DNA of 64,000 nucleotides. Origin: Acinetobacter sp. ANC 4910 (GTDB taxonomy: Bacteria > Pseudomonadota > Gammaproteobacteria > Pseudomonadales > Moraxellaceae). Shown piece after piece: positions 28,125 to 37,822 of this stretch. The stretch's first letter is position 1, and every line of letters begins with the position of its first letter. Made by a program: the position numbers and the translations under genes. The notes beneath the pieces were generated by a model. That model worked only from the letters and a program-made list of their open reading frames with translations. It made no database searches and was not told where the DNA came from. The stretch spans positions 248,001 to 312,000 of the forward strand of contig NZ_SJNT01000005.1 in assembly GCF_004331035.1 (NCBI RefSeq). Reading direction: 5' to 3'.

Positions 28125-28744
28125 GCATGCAAGACCCATTCATTCTCGGTCTTACAGGTGGGATTGGCAGCGGGAAATCTGCTGCTAGTCACTGGTTTGA
28201 AACCCAAGGTATTCAAGTGGTTGATGCGGATATTGTCGCGCGTGAAGTCGTCGAACCCAATCAGCCTGCCTTATATGCGATTCAGGCCGCCTTTGGCGAC
28301 TGGGTCCTCGATAAAACAGGGGCACTGAATCGCAAAGCTTTACGTGAGCATATCTTTCAACATGTTGATGCACGTAAAATCTTGGAAAGTATCACCCATC
28401 CTGCTATTCGACAATCAATTCTTCAGCAATTGCAGAATGCCACAAGTCCTTATGTGATTCTGGTCTCACCACTACTACTAGAGACCAATCAACATGAGTT
28501 AACTGATCGTGTCTTATTAATTGATGCATCGGAAGACTTACAGATTGAACGTGCCAGCCAAAGAGATCGCCAAAGTATTCAGCAAATCCGACAAATTATT
28601 CAAGCACAAATGCCACGAATGCAAAAACAACAGCTGGCCCATGATATTGTGCTCAATGATGGTCATCTCAGCCATCTTTATGCACATCTTGAACCTTTAC
28701 ATCAAAAATATTTAAGCATGGCACAGCAAAAGCAGTCAGTTTAA
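28121..28744 (+). CDS. coaE: Dephospho-CoA kinase
   Basis: A 207-residue P-loop kinase for the last step of coenzyme A synthesis. It carries GLTGGIGSGKS near the N-terminus, VVDADIVAREV (substrate-binding DADxxxRE) and a lid region RASQRDRQS. The pilD-coaE linkage is conserved in many gammaproteobacteria. The ATG overlaps the pilD stop (ATGA). Its last bases overlap the convergent transporter gene by 4 bp. Confidence 0.96.
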   Translation: MSMQDPFILGLTGGIGSGKSAASHWFETQGIQVVDADIVAREVVEPNQPALYAIQAAFGDWVLDKTGALNRKALREHIFQHVDARKILESITHPAIRQSILQQLQNATSPYVILVSPLLLETNQHELTDRVLLIDASEDLQIERASQRDRQSIQQIRQIIQAQMPRMQKQQLAHDIVLNDGHLSHLYAHLEPLHQKYLSMAQQKQSV

Positions 28745-29658
28745 GATGACCTCTTTTGCTGATCGAGCTGTGCTTGTAACGAATCTTTACGCAACCAGCG
28801 CCATGGCTGCAAAGCCCCAATTCCCATCCCCAGCAAACCGCACATAATTGCCAAACTTAAGGGTTCATGCAATAAAGGCACAGCCAGAATCGCGGCAATA
28901 AATGGCGCCAAAGTCACAATACTACCTGCCTTAAATGCACCGAGTCGCTTGATTGCTTCCACGTAAGTTAGCGTTGCAACAATCACCACAAAAATGCCAT
29001 GGAAAAGTGTTTGCAACAACAAATGCATCGGTTCTGGTTGATCGAGATGTTTCGGTAAAAATAGCAGATAGATAGGCAAGTAGATGATGGCAGACCAAAT
29101 CGCGACACTCGCCATGGAATGCCAAGCGGAAAGTTTCCATTGCCGCAATAGAACCGTAAAAATCCCCCACCAGATTGCACTCAACAGAAACAGTAAGTCA
29201 CCAAAACCAAAAGCAACCCCAGTTTCCTGATACATCAGATAAGACATAGAGCCAATCGCGGTCAGCATAATCGCCAAACTTAGCCACGTATGGCGATCAA
29301 AAGGTTGTTTAAACAGTAAATATGCCGCGATTGCAGTACATAGTGGTAAACAACCATTCAAGAAAATGGCCGCATGTGCCGCAGGAACATAATGAAATGC
29401 ACTATATGACGTTAAACAATACGCCACACCACCGATAAGTGCCAAAATGATCGGTTGTTTATGCCATAAAAAAGCAGTGTCTTTTTTATAAATGAGAATG
29501 GGCGTTAATATACAAAAAGCCAATGAAAAACGCAGTGCGGTGATATCCCACGCACTGATATGCCATTGTGCACTTAAACGAGAAGTCAAAGTAAATCCGC
29601 CCCAAATGCACATGGTAATGGCAACAAACAAATAGCCTTGGGAGCGGTGTGAAATCAT
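28741..29658 (-). CDS. EamA/DMT-family transporter
   Basis: A 305-residue inner-membrane protein with ten hydrophobic segments and the two EamA repeats of the drug/metabolite transporter superfamily (ITMCIWGGFTLTSRLSAQW at the start; LLSAIWWGIFTVLLRQWKLS opening the second half; the family-typical PFIAAILAVPLLHEPLS). The C-terminus is basic (RWLRKDSLQAQLDQQKR). Substrate cannot be inferred. It converges with coaE and lies downstream of rlmB. Confidence 0.87.
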   Translation of the reverse strand: MISHRSQGYLFVAITMCIWGGFTLTSRLSAQWHISAWDITALRFSLAFCILTPILIYKKDTAFLWHKQPIILALIGGVAYCLTSYSAFHYVPAAHAAIFLNGCLPLCTAIAAYLLFKQPFDRHTWLSLAIMLTAIGSMSYLMYQETGVAFGFGDLLFLLSAIWWGIFTVLLRQWKLSAWHSMASVAIWSAIIYLPIYLLFLPKHLDQPEPMHLLLQTLFHGIFVVIVATLTYVEAIKRLGAFKAGSIVTLAPFIAAILAVPLLHEPLSLAIMCGLLGMGIGALQPWRWLRKDSLQAQLDQQKRSS

Positions 29659-29692
29659 CTTTACAACAGTATGCTAAGCAATAAAAACTAAA

Positions 29693-30445
29693 TTAAACGC
29701 TTTGACGTTGGCGACATGCTTCATAGAGTGCCATGCCCGTTGCCACACTCACATTCAAGCTTTGTAAATTGCCTGCCATCGGAATATAAACGGTTTGATC
29801 ACATTGAGACTGGGTAATTGGACGCAGGCCTGTATCTTCAGCACCCATCACCACACATACGGCGGTTCCAGTAAAATCGAACTGTTGTAATGGCAAAGCC
29901 TTTTCATCCAACATGGTCCCTACCACACGCACATTAAACTCATCTTTAATTTGCGCTAGAGTCCGTGCCAAATTGGTCACTTGGATAAATTTAACTTTTT
30001 CAGCACCGCCCGCTGCAACTTTACGTGCTGTTGGGGTCAAACTTGCAGAACGATCACGCGGCACAATTACAGCTTCCACACCCATAGCAGCCGCAGTACG
30101 AATACACGCGCCTAGGTTATGTGGATCGGTAACTTGGTCTAAACCCAGCAATAAACAATTGGGTGATTGCTTCAGTAAGGCTTCCAGATCTTTTTCATTG
30201 AAGACTGGATTAGGACGGACGGCGGCCACTACCCCTTGGTGGAACGGCAAGCCTGCCATTTTTTCTAATCGATCACGACCAGTTTGCTGTACGCTAATAC
30301 CAAACGGTTCAGCCAACTCAAGTACACGTTTTAAACGTTGGTCATCACGCCCTTTTAAGGTGAACAAAGTTAGAACACGTTCAGGCTCCAATTCTAAGAG
30401 CGACTCTACCGAATGAACGCCATAATAATATTCAGGTTTTGCCAT
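29693..30445 (-). CDS. rlmB: 23S rRNA (guanosine-2251-2'-O)-methyltransferase
   Basis: A 250-residue SpoU/TrmH-family SPOUT methyltransferase. The N-terminal substrate-binding domain (YYYGVHSVESLLELEPERVL) is followed by the knot motifs LLLGLDQVTDPHNLGACIRT, VMGAEDTGLRP and YIPMAGNLQSLNVSVATGMA. It modifies G2251 in the peptidyl-tRNA site loop. ATG 30445 is preferred to a TTG two codons upstream. Confidence 0.95.
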   Translation of the reverse strand: MAKPEYYYGVHSVESLLELEPERVLTLFTLKGRDDQRLKRVLELAEPFGISVQQTGRDRLEKMAGLPFHQGVVAAVRPNPVFNEKDLEALLKQSPNCLLLGLDQVTDPHNLGACIRTAAAMGVEAVIVPRDRSASLTPTARKVAAGGAEKVKFIQVTNLARTLAQIKDEFNVRVVGTMLDEKALPLQQFDFTGTAVCVVMGAEDTGLRPITQSQCDQTVYIPMAGNLQSLNVSVATGMALYEACRQRQSV

Positions 30446-30489
30446 GAACAACCTCGAGTAAGCAAAAAGATAGGAGAAAATACAAAAAG

Positions 30490-30521
30490 AAAATCCTGCA
30501 AAGTTGCCTTTACAGGATTTT
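30490..30521 (-). terminator. Intrinsic terminator of ppnP
   Basis: AAAATCCTG...CAGGATTTT arms with an inner AAAG-TTGC-CTTT stem. In the reverse direction the stem is followed by TTTTCTTTTTG. Confidence 0.7.
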
Positions 30522-30580
30522 AACTTAAGCCGTAGTTTAACTGATTTTCGTTAAAATAGCTTTGCTTATCCGTCCTAGAC

Positions 30581-30904
30581 TTAGCCTTCTAAGTGGCACA
30601 CATAGTCTAAAACTTCATCTGTTTCAATTTTAAAACGGCTATTGCCAGGCACATAAAATGATTGGCCTGCACGGAACAATTCACTTTCTTCGCTATCCGC
30701 AATTTTTACACGGCACTCACCCGAAATAATTTCCATACGCTCAGGCACATGTGTTTCAAACGTTAAGGCTTGTTCAGTTGGAAGAATAACGCCTAGGGTT
30801 TTTTTGGTTCCATCTTCAAATTGAACGGTATGGCTAATGCATAATCCACCAAAGTAAACGTTCGATTTTTTGATAACTGATACATGATCAAACTGAGCTG
30901 ACAT
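30581..30904 (-). CDS. ppnP: Pyrimidine/purine nucleoside phosphorylase PpnP (cupin, DUF1255)
   Basis: A 107-residue single cupin. The pattern [34 protein letters not shown] and [15 protein letters not shown] matches PpnP (YaiE), which phosphorolyses several nucleosides to base and ribose 1-phosphate. Length equals the family norm (about 94-108). It is a single-gene unit with its own terminator. A 96-residue frame overlapping its start is a shadow. Confidence 0.92.
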   Translation of the reverse strand: MSAQFDHVSVIKKSNVYFGGLCISHTVQFEDGTKKTLGVILPTEQALTFETHVPERMEIISGECRVKIADSEESELFRAGQSFYVPGNSRFKIETDEVLDYVCHLEG

Positions 30905-31232
30905 GCGTATTCTCCAGATGATGCGGATAAATATCTTAATGATTGATGTAGTTTAAATAGGCAATAGCAACTAATCAATCGGTGTTTATCTGTAAACAGC
31001 ATTTTTACTAGAAAACCTAGAGTCACACTTTTACAGCCCCATTTTAACTGAAAAATTGTATATGATTGATGCTTGAGACTCAAATTGCTTTAGTCTTAAA
31101 TCTTTACTATGCAATTGAAAAATTTACGCTAATATAGAATCCAACACAGTTTCAGCACAGACTGAACCTTGTGAGAATTAAAAAATTTGACTATCTTACA
31201 GAAACCAAACTTTTCGCAGCTTGGACGCGTTT
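30905..31232. other. ppnP-recN divergent intergenic region, no gene
   Basis: A 328-base AT-rich stretch that should carry the ppnP promoter (reverse) and the recN promoter (forward). -10-like TAGAAT (31135-31140) precedes recN, but no -35 at a convincing distance is visible. I see no LexA-type palindrome, consistent with the absence of classical LexA in Acinetobacter. Confidence 0.4.
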
Positions 31233-32894
31233 ATGCTGACACATTTAACTCTCATCAATTTTGCCTTAGCTGATCACTTAGCCATTGATATTGATCAAGG
31301 TTTTAATGTTCTTACGGGTGAAACTGGTGCAGGAAAATCATTATTACTGGATGCACTTTCAGCCAGCTTAGGCGAGCGCACAGACACCAATTATGTGCGC
31401 TATGGGGCAGATAAGGCCGATATTACCGCCGTGTTTAGTTATGAACAGCATAGCCCCGAAGCCTCTTGGTTACAGCAACATGAGTTAGATGATGATTCAG
31501 GTGAAATCCATTTAAGACGCGTCATCTTTGCCACTGGCCGTAGCAAAGCTTGGATTAATGGTCGTCCCAGCAGTTTGTCGGAACTCAAAGAGTTAGGGCG
31601 ACTTCTGGTTCAACTCTATAGTCAGCACAGTCAACAGCAACTTTTAGAGCCACCTTATCCGAAGCACTGGCTTGATCGTTACAGTAATTTTGTGCAACCT
31701 GCACAACAGGTCAAAGAAGCCTATTCCGATTGGCTGCAAACCATTCGTCAGCATCAAGCGGCTCTCGATGCCCAAGCCAGCCGCAAACAACGTATTGCAA
31801 CCCTTGAATTACAACTCGAAGAATTAGAAGAAGTGGTTCAATTGGCGTATAAAGAGATTGAACAGGAGTTTGATCGACTCAGTCATCATGAACACATCAT
31901 GCAAGATTGTAGTTATGCCTTGAATACACTGGATGAAGCAGAGCAGAATATCAATCAGGAATTGTCAGGACTCATTCGCCGCTTAGAATCCCATGCGGGA
32001 CGCAGTGAACAATTGGCAGAAATACATAATTCCATTCTGAATGCACAAAGCGAATTGGATGATGCAACAGCAAATTTACGCCAGTTCATTGACCGTCAAA
32101 GCTATGACCCTGAGCGCATGGAAGAATTAAATACCCAACTTGAAGTGTTCCATCGTTTTGCCCGTAAATACCGCACACAACCTGAAGCTTTAAATCAAGA
32201 ATACCAAAGCTGGCAAGCAGAGTTAGCACAGTTACATGCCCTAGAAGACCCTGAAACTTTAGCCGAACAAGTCGAACTGGCACATCAGGACTTTTTAGCG
32301 AAAGCGCAGCATCTAGATGAAATCCGACGTGCGGCAGCAACACCATTGGCCAAACAATTAACCGAGCAAGTAAAACAACTGGCGCTGCCAGAAGCCCATT
32401 TTGAGTTTAAGTTTGAACCGCTAGAACAAGCTTCTGCCGATGGACTAAGCTTTATCCAATTACTCTTCACTGCCAACAAAGGCATTCCAGCACAACCATT
32501 GGCACGTGTGGCTTCAGGGGGAGAACTTTCACGTATTGCCCTCGTGATGCAAGTTATGAATGCCGAAAAAACCGAAGCTGAAGTCTTGGTCTTTGACGAA
32601 ATTGACGTAGGCATCAGTGGTGGTACTGCCGAAATTGTCGGTCGCCTACTGGCTGATTTAGCCCAGCATGTACAGATTCTCTGTATTACCCATCAGGCGC
32701 AAGTAGCAGCACAATCTGATCAACATTTACTGGTGAAAAAACAGCAAACCGATCCTGCCAGCAGCACCATTATTTCACTCGAAGAATCGCAGCGAATTTT
32801 GGAATTGGCACGGATGACAGGTGGTGTTGAAATTAGTGAAACTACGCTACAACACGCAAAACAACTCAGACAATTAAAATTCCAGCCCGTATAA
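31233..32894 (+). CDS. recN: DNA repair protein RecN
   Basis: A 553-residue SMC-like ATPase acting in double-strand break repair. Walker A GETGAGKS is at residues 29-36; the middle is coiled coil (RIATLELQLEELEEVVQLAY and the 200-330 region); the C-terminal head has the signature ASGGELSRIALVMQ and Walker B VLVFDEIDVGISGGTAE with the His switch ITHQAQVAA. The frame is open to a TTG at 31221, but ATG 31233 (MLTHLTLINFALADHL) is the natural start. Confidence 0.96.
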   Translation: MLTHLTLINFALADHLAIDIDQGFNVLTGETGAGKSLLLDALSASLGERTDTNYVRYGADKADITAVFSYEQHSPEASWLQQHELDDDSGEIHLRRVIFATGRSKAWINGRPSSLSELKELGRLLVQLYSQHSQQQLLEPPYPKHWLDRYSNFVQPAQQVKEAYSDWLQTIRQHQAALDAQASRKQRIATLELQLEELEEVVQLAYKEIEQEFDRLSHHEHIMQDCSYALNTLDEAEQNINQELSGLIRRLESHAGRSEQLAEIHNSILNAQSELDDATANLRQFIDRQSYDPERMEELNTQLEVFHRFARKYRTQPEALNQEYQSWQAELAQLHALEDPETLAEQVELAHQDFLAKAQHLDEIRRAAATPLAKQLTEQVKQLALPEAHFEFKFEPLEQASADGLSFIQLLFTANKGIPAQPLARVASGGELSRIALVMQVMNAEKTEAEVLVFDEIDVGISGGTAEIVGRLLADLAQHVQILCITHQAQVAAQSDQHLLVKKQQTDPASSTIISLEESQRILELARMTGGVEISETTLQHAKQLRQLKFQPV

Positions 32895-33006
32895 ATTTAA
32901 GGTCAAAGCTGTAAAAAAAGATTGGTGAATAGCGCAAAGTCTTGTAAGTTGAAAGTCTACGGACTGTAGTCATCGCATAGATGACTTTTAAAGGAGAAAT
33001 GCTTAG

Positions 33007-33561
33007 GTGACCAAACAATATCTCACGCATCGCTGTCTGATTGCCCCGCCAGAAATGAAAGATGAGTTTTTCGCTCATACTGTCATTTATTTGGCTCGAC
33101 ATGATGATGAAGGTGCGCAAGGCATTATTATCAATCGACCTTCTGGCATTTCCGTAAAAGAATTACTTAATGATCTAGAAATTGATGCTGATAATGTGCA
33201 TCCACATGATGTGTTACAAGGTGGCCCTTTACGTCCAGAGGCTGGCTTTGTGTTGCATACAGGACAACCCACTTGGCATTCATCGATTGCCGTTGGGGAA
33301 AACGTCTGTATCACGACATCTAAAGATATTTTGGATGCGATTGCACATAATGAAGGTGTAGGACGTTATCAAATTGCCTTAGGCTATGCCAGCTGGGCAA
33401 AACACCAACTTGAAGATGAAATCACTCGGGGTGACTGGCTGATTTGTGATGCCGATATGGATTTAATTTTTAACTTGCCTTATGGCGACCGTTGGGACGC
33501 AGCATACAAAAAAATGGGCGTCGACCGTAATTGGTTATCTTCAGAGATTGGTCATGCCTGA
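33007..33561 (+). CDS. algH: YqgE/AlgH family protein
   Basis: A 184-residue conserved protein with GTG start. Family marks: [44 protein letters not shown] and [14 protein letters not shown]. The biochemical role of YqgE/AlgH is unsettled (implicated in alginate regulation in Pseudomonas). It overlaps ruvX by 8 bases, the widely conserved yqgE-yqgF order. Confidence 0.93.
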   Translation: MTKQYLTHRCLIAPPEMKDEFFAHTVIYLARHDDEGAQGIIINRPSGISVKELLNDLEIDADNVHPHDVLQGGPLRPEAGFVLHTGQPTWHSSIAVGENVCITTSKDILDAIAHNEGVGRYQIALGYASWAKHQLEDEITRGDWLICDADMDLIFNLPYGDRWDAAYKKMGVDRNWLSSEIGHA

Positions 33562-33997
33562 TTTATCTCAACCGCAATTAATTATGGCCTTTGACTTTGG
33601 CACACAAAAAATGGGTATGGCTGTCGGGCAGTCTATTATTTCCAGTGCTAATCCACTGGCTTTATTTCCCATGAAAGATGGTATTCCCCATTGGGACAAT
33701 TTACTAAAATTGGTCAAACAACATCAACCGAACTTATTTTTAGTCGGATTACCGTTGAATATGGATGATAGTGAGTCGGAGCTTTCAACCCGCGCACGTA
33801 AGTTTGCTCGTCGTTTGCGCCATCAAACCAATATTGAAACCCTGATGGTCGATGAGCGCCTAACCACCCGCGAAGCGCGCGATGAACTCGATCATTATCA
33901 AGCGCAAGGTCGTGGGAAAAAACTTTCCGCCGACAGCCTTGCTGCCGCATTACTGATCGAAAGTTGGTATCGCCACCCAGAAGGTGTTCAACCTTAA
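33554..33997 (+). CDS. ruvX: Holliday junction resolvase-like protein RuvX/YqgF
   Basis: A 147-residue RNase H-fold nuclease. Conserved are [37 protein letters not shown] and the C-terminal [14 protein letters not shown]. It is implicated in 16S rRNA 5'-end processing and possibly Holliday junction resolution. Start ATG 33554 lies inside the end of algH; a longer reading from 33482 is rejected. Confidence 0.94.
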   Translation: MPDLSQPQLIMAFDFGTQKMGMAVGQSIISSANPLALFPMKDGIPHWDNLLKLVKQHQPNLFLVGLPLNMDDSESELSTRARKFARRLRHQTNIETLMVDERLTTREARDELDHYQAQGRGKKLSADSLAAALLIESWYRHPEGVQP

Positions 33998-34006
33998 AAT
34001 TTGATC

Positions 34007-34035
34007 TGGAAAAGGGTTTTTATAATCCTTTTCCA
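34007..34035. terminator. Hairpin between convergent ruvX and HlyD-type gene
   Basis: Arms TGGAAAAGG (34007-34015) and CCTTTTCCA (34027-34035) with a T-rich loop. It lies between convergent units; terminator activity is likely but there is no long T-run outside the stem. Confidence 0.5.
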
Positions 34036-34041
34036 CATTTA

Positions 34042-35046
34042 CTACTGTTTGGTCTGGATATGAATAGTGGCTGTTCGACCTGCAACAAAAGCCAACTGGT
34101 TTTTCGGCATTTCATCTAACACAATTTTCACAGGTACCCGCTGTGCCAAACGTACCCACGTAAAAGTTGGATTTACATTTGCCAACAAGGTAGAACTATT
34201 CGAACGCTCACGGTCTTCAATGCCTGAAGCAATCCCCTGCACATGACCTTTAATTTTCTGATCATCCCCCATCAACTGTACCGTAGCAGGATCACCAATT
34301 TGAATATGATTTAATTTGGTTTCTTCAAAATAACCGACCACATACAGTTGCTGACGATTAACTAAAGCGGCAACAGCATCCCCAGTTTTGACATAATTAC
34401 CCACCTGTAAACTAAAGTTAGATAGGCTCCCATCCGCAGGCGCAAGTACCTCGGAACGAGTCAAATTGAGCTGTGCCAAATGCAAATTACTGCTTGCGAC
34501 ATCAATTAACGCTTTTTGTTGCACAATATTGGCTTTGGCTTGTTCAATGGCTGCCAACATTTGCTCATGCTCGGCATGCGATTGATCGCGCGCTGCGAAC
34601 ATTTGATCCTGTTCTTGTTTCGAAATTGCACCCTCCATCAAATTGCCGTAACGACTGGCATTTTTATCTGCCAAATTGGCATTGGCTTGTGACTTAATCA
34701 TGTTGGCTTTGGCCTGAGCCAACGCTGCTTCTGCTTCTGCCAAACTTGCATGGGCTTTAGCTAAATCAGATTTTGCCTGTTCTACATCCAATGCCTGACG
34801 CGCGACATCAATTTTAAACAGCACCTGCCCTTTTTTGACAGTTTGGTTATCTTCAACCAAAACCTGAGTGACTAAACCAGAAACATCCGAAGATACTTGC
34901 ATAACGTCCCCTCTAACACGACCATCACGTGTCCAAGGTGCTGAATTATAATAATTCCATAAATGCACCACCACGTAGATCGCTGCCAGTAACATCACGG
35001 TTGTGACGATGGGGCGGATTACTTTACGTGTATCCAAGGTATTCAT
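34042..35046 (-). CDS. HlyD-family membrane fusion protein of an aromatic-acid-type efflux system (AaeA-like)
   Basis: A 334-residue periplasmic adaptor. One N-terminal membrane helix (RPIVTTVMLLAAIYVVVHLW) precedes the biotinyl-lipoyl half motif DGRVRGDVMQVSSDVSGLVT, a long helical hairpin rich in Ala/Gln (residues about 80-190), and the second lipoyl half (EVLAPADGSLSNFSLQVGNY). The family partner is a FUSC protein. It is the last gene of the FUSC-DUF1656-HlyD cassette, 38 bases after the DUF1656 gene. Confidence 0.88.
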   Translation of the reverse strand: MNTLDTRKVIRPIVTTVMLLAAIYVVVHLWNYYNSAPWTRDGRVRGDVMQVSSDVSGLVTQVLVEDNQTVKKGQVLFKIDVARQALDVEQAKSDLAKAHASLAEAEAALAQAKANMIKSQANANLADKNASRYGNLMEGAISKQEQDQMFAARDQSHAEHEQMLAAIEQAKANIVQQKALIDVASSNLHLAQLNLTRSEVLAPADGSLSNFSLQVGNYVKTGDAVAALVNRQQLYVVGYFEETKLNHIQIGDPATVQLMGDDQKIKGHVQGIASGIEDRERSNSSTLLANVNPTFTWVRLAQRVPVKIVLDEMPKNQLAFVAGRTATIHIQTKQ

Positions 35047-35084
35047 TTCTGCTTCCTCTTAACTAATTCAATCATCTGTATGGC

Positions 35085-35294
35085 CTAAATACCCCAAAAC
35101 ACCAAAAACCCTTCATGCACGCCCATTAACAAAATGATATAGAGGCAAATATTGAAGACCCCTGGCAATGCGACCCAACCTTTATCCAGCCATGGGTTGG
35201 TCAAGATTGAAACTCCTTTAAAAATTAAAAATGTAACAATTGCTTGAATCAGGAAAACAGGAATATAAATTCCATACGCATTGAACTCTCCCAT
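35085..35294 (-). CDS. DUF1656 (AaeX-like) small membrane protein
   Basis: A 69-residue protein with two membrane helices (IPVFLIQAIVTFLIFKGVSI; LPGVFNICLYIILLMGVHEG). DUF1656 proteins almost always sit between FUSC and HlyD genes, as here: it starts 1 base beyond the FUSC stop. Function unknown; presumed a component of the efflux complex. Confidence 0.85.
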   Translation of the reverse strand: MGEFNAYGIYIPVFLIQAIVTFLIFKGVSILTNPWLDKGWVALPGVFNICLYIILLMGVHEGFLVFWGI

Positions 35295-35295
35295 C

Positions 35296-37383
35296 TTAAG
35301 CTCCTGTTACTGCCGCACGTGGCATTTTCTCTGAGGGATGCTCATGAAAAATACTGCTGCGGATATTGTTAATATTCATTTTTACCCGCATACAAAAATC
35401 TGCATTCGGTTCATCTTGTAAGCATTGCTCTACATGCAACAACTCAGCAAAAACCTGCTGTTTTAACGCTTCAGGTAAAAGCTGTTGTTTTTCTTGCACC
35501 CAAAAGGCTTGTTCTAAGCTGTGTTGTAGCGCAATAAAAGCCTGTTGTAAGTTCACACTAATGTCCGGATTCTGGACAAATTCAGCCAGTCGACTCAAAT
35601 TAATGACAGCACTGCATTCAACCAGTGCCATATTCATGGCCTGTTTGAGCTGCTCGGACTGAACCAACTTGGTATTCAACACACCAATACGGTCAAGCAT
35701 ACTGCGTAAATGAATTCGGAATTCAACACCATACGGAATAAATAAGGCTTCTCGCATAGCACGGTAATGCAAAGCCAAAATACGGCTGGCCGTAGTTTCT
35801 GGCGACATGGCTCGAATAAAATAAATGGCAAAAATCGAGATAATGGGACCCACAACCCCAGCCAAAGCGGTATCAATCAGTAACACAGCATCGGTGCTAT
35901 AGCGATTTTGCAAATTTAAACTCATGATGAAGTTAATCAGCATCGGCAAAGCCAAGCCCATTAAGGGCGGATTCGGCAACATACTTAGCAAATATAACGA
36001 CAGCGGAGCAAGCACAAATGCCAACTGCCAGAACTCATGCACTTCGGGCATAATCACAAAGGCATAGAACATGGTAATGATTGCCGCATAGACTGAACCA
36101 CGAATAAACAAACGTAACGCAGGTACAGGGTTGTCCAAGCCTGACAAAATACATACCGTAACTGCGGTCAACTGCGCCATCATATAGCCCGCATGCCAAC
36201 CACTATAAATCCAAAGCAAAAATGAAATAATCGTGGCAATCACTGCGGCGACAGCACTCCGTACCGCCACACCATGGTCTCGATGTAAACTCGGATACGT
36301 CGTGGTTAAAGTGACAATCTGCTCTGGAATACGTTTATCACCTTGCTGGATCAAATCCCATAAACATTTAATGGTCACGACATTTTCTACAAAATGACGA
36401 ATGTCCATTTTTAAGGCATGTAAAATGATCTGTTGTTCAGCCGTCGCCAATTCCGATAATGCAGTAAAATCTTGCTCAAAGCTGTCTGGTAGTTGCTTTA
36501 GTTGATCAACTCGCACGTGGTGCTGTGCTCGTAAAAACTGTAAAACATGCTCATGCAGCACTGGTAAAACTTGCCGATAACAGGTATCAATTTGATCTAG
36601 CTGTGCAACCCGTTCAGACATGGCCACCAAATTGGCAACCGTCATGCTGACTTGGTGCAATAACTCTTGCAGTGACTTGGTCATCCCTTGTAGGGCACCA
36701 CGCTCATAACTTAAATGTACCGCTAAAGCATGAATATCTGAAGTATCACGGGTAATTGCCGCCAACAGTTGGGTATAACGATGGCTGTGTTCTGGGTCCG
36801 TCAAAATGCTGCGAAAAACTTGGCGGGTATCATCCAATGTCTTTTGCACTCGCTTTTGCACTAGCGTACCTAAATGCACTGGAAACAAGGTGCTCGATAC
36901 CACCGCGCTACATACGACAGCGACTGAGATTTCCAAAATTCGCCCCAAGGCCATATCGAACACGCTATGGGTACTAATGCTATTAATTGAGCTACACACC
37001 ACCATGACTGTGGTATAACCTGCCAACATAAAGACATAGCTACGCGGCGTACGGTCCAATAAAGAGAGATATAGGCATAGTCCCACCCACCCTGCTAGAA
37101 CCAGTGTAAAGAAGATAGGAAGATCAATAAATTGTGGTGTCAGCACAATGGCAACAATCCCACCGATCAATGTTCCCAAAATGCGGTAGACCGCCTTAGA
37201 GGACACCATTCCCGCATAAGGATGTGCCACAATAATCACTGTCCCTGCTGCCCACATGGGATAGGTCAGGTCGAGTGAAAATGCAATAAAAAGAGCCAAT
37301 AACATCGCCACAAAGGTTTTAACGGCAAAAACCATATCCATGCGACTTGGACGAAAGGCTAAAATTGGCTTAATTAACAACAT
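35296..37383 (-). CDS. FUSC-family inner-membrane efflux protein (AaeB-like)
   Basis: A 695-residue protein with two clusters of about five to six membrane helices (residues about 15-170 and 370-540), each followed by a soluble helical part, the layout of AaeB/YccS/FUSC proteins. Conserved segments: FSLDLTYPMWAAGTVIIVAH and SGWHAGYMMAQLTAVTVCIL. With DUF1656 and HlyD partners it probably exports aromatic acids or related toxic compounds across the envelope. Diverges from an IclR regulator. Confidence 0.87.
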   Translation of the reverse strand: MLLIKPILAFRPSRMDMVFAVKTFVAMLLALFIAFSLDLTYPMWAAGTVIIVAHPYAGMVSSKAVYRILGTLIGGIVAIVLTPQFIDLPIFFTLVLAGWVGLCLYLSLLDRTPRSYVFMLAGYTTVMVVCSSINSISTHSVFDMALGRILEISVAVVCSAVVSSTLFPVHLGTLVQKRVQKTLDDTRQVFRSILTDPEHSHRYTQLLAAITRDTSDIHALAVHLSYERGALQGMTKSLQELLHQVSMTVANLVAMSERVAQLDQIDTCYRQVLPVLHEHVLQFLRAQHHVRVDQLKQLPDSFEQDFTALSELATAEQQIILHALKMDIRHFVENVVTIKCLWDLIQQGDKRIPEQIVTLTTTYPSLHRDHGVAVRSAVAAVIATIISFLLWIYSGWHAGYMMAQLTAVTVCILSGLDNPVPALRLFIRGSVYAAIITMFYAFVIMPEVHEFWQLAFVLAPLSLYLLSMLPNPPLMGLALPMLINFIMSLNLQNRYSTDAVLLIDTALAGVVGPIISIFAIYFIRAMSPETTASRILALHYRAMREALFIPYGVEFRIHLRSMLDRIGVLNTKLVQSEQLKQAMNMALVECSAVINLSRLAEFVQNPDISVNLQQAFIALQHSLEQAFWVQEKQQLLPEALKQQVFAELLHVEQCLQDEPNADFCMRVKMNINNIRSSIFHEHPSEKMPRAAVTGA

Positions 37384-37822
37384 CGCCCCATCCTGTAGAC
37401 GAAATTAAATGGATCATCTTTTTCAAAGTCACACCAATGTCGACAATATCAATACGCAAGCTCTGTCCCATCCGCTCAATTACGGTAACAGAAGATATTC
37501 AAAAATGAGAGGGCAAGTTTTAACGTTAGGAAAACGTCATAACTGCAATTCAAGCGTAAATTTTGAACAGAAAAATTTACAGTGAGAAGTTCAATCCTGT
37601 TATTTTCATAATAATTACGGTAAAAGTCAAATAAAATATCTTATTGTGATAATTTGATTTGTTATTTACAAACTTACTGGCATTAAATTTAATCAAATTA
37701 TCGATGATCGCTTAATTTAAAATCTCCCATCGTTTTATGACAAAAGCTCTGCATGACCAACAACAATTTGTTATAACATCACTTTAAATGTCTTTTTCTT
37801 TTTGACGTTGTGGCTTCTTCTT
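37384..37822. promoter_or_regulatory. Divergent control region between the FUSC cassette and the IclR gene, with a 12-bp inverted repeat
   Basis: A 439-base gene-free AT-rich region. It holds a perfect 12-bp inverted repeat, GATAATTTGATT (37648-37659) and AATCAAATTATC (37691-37702), 31 bases apart. Placement between the efflux cassette and a regulator makes it a candidate operator. I did not find a convincing -35/-10 pair. Confidence 0.45.

Noticed and set aside
29913..30416. 167-residue forward frame opposite rlmB
   Set aside because: It lies wholly antisense to a well-supported methyltransferase gene and matches no family.
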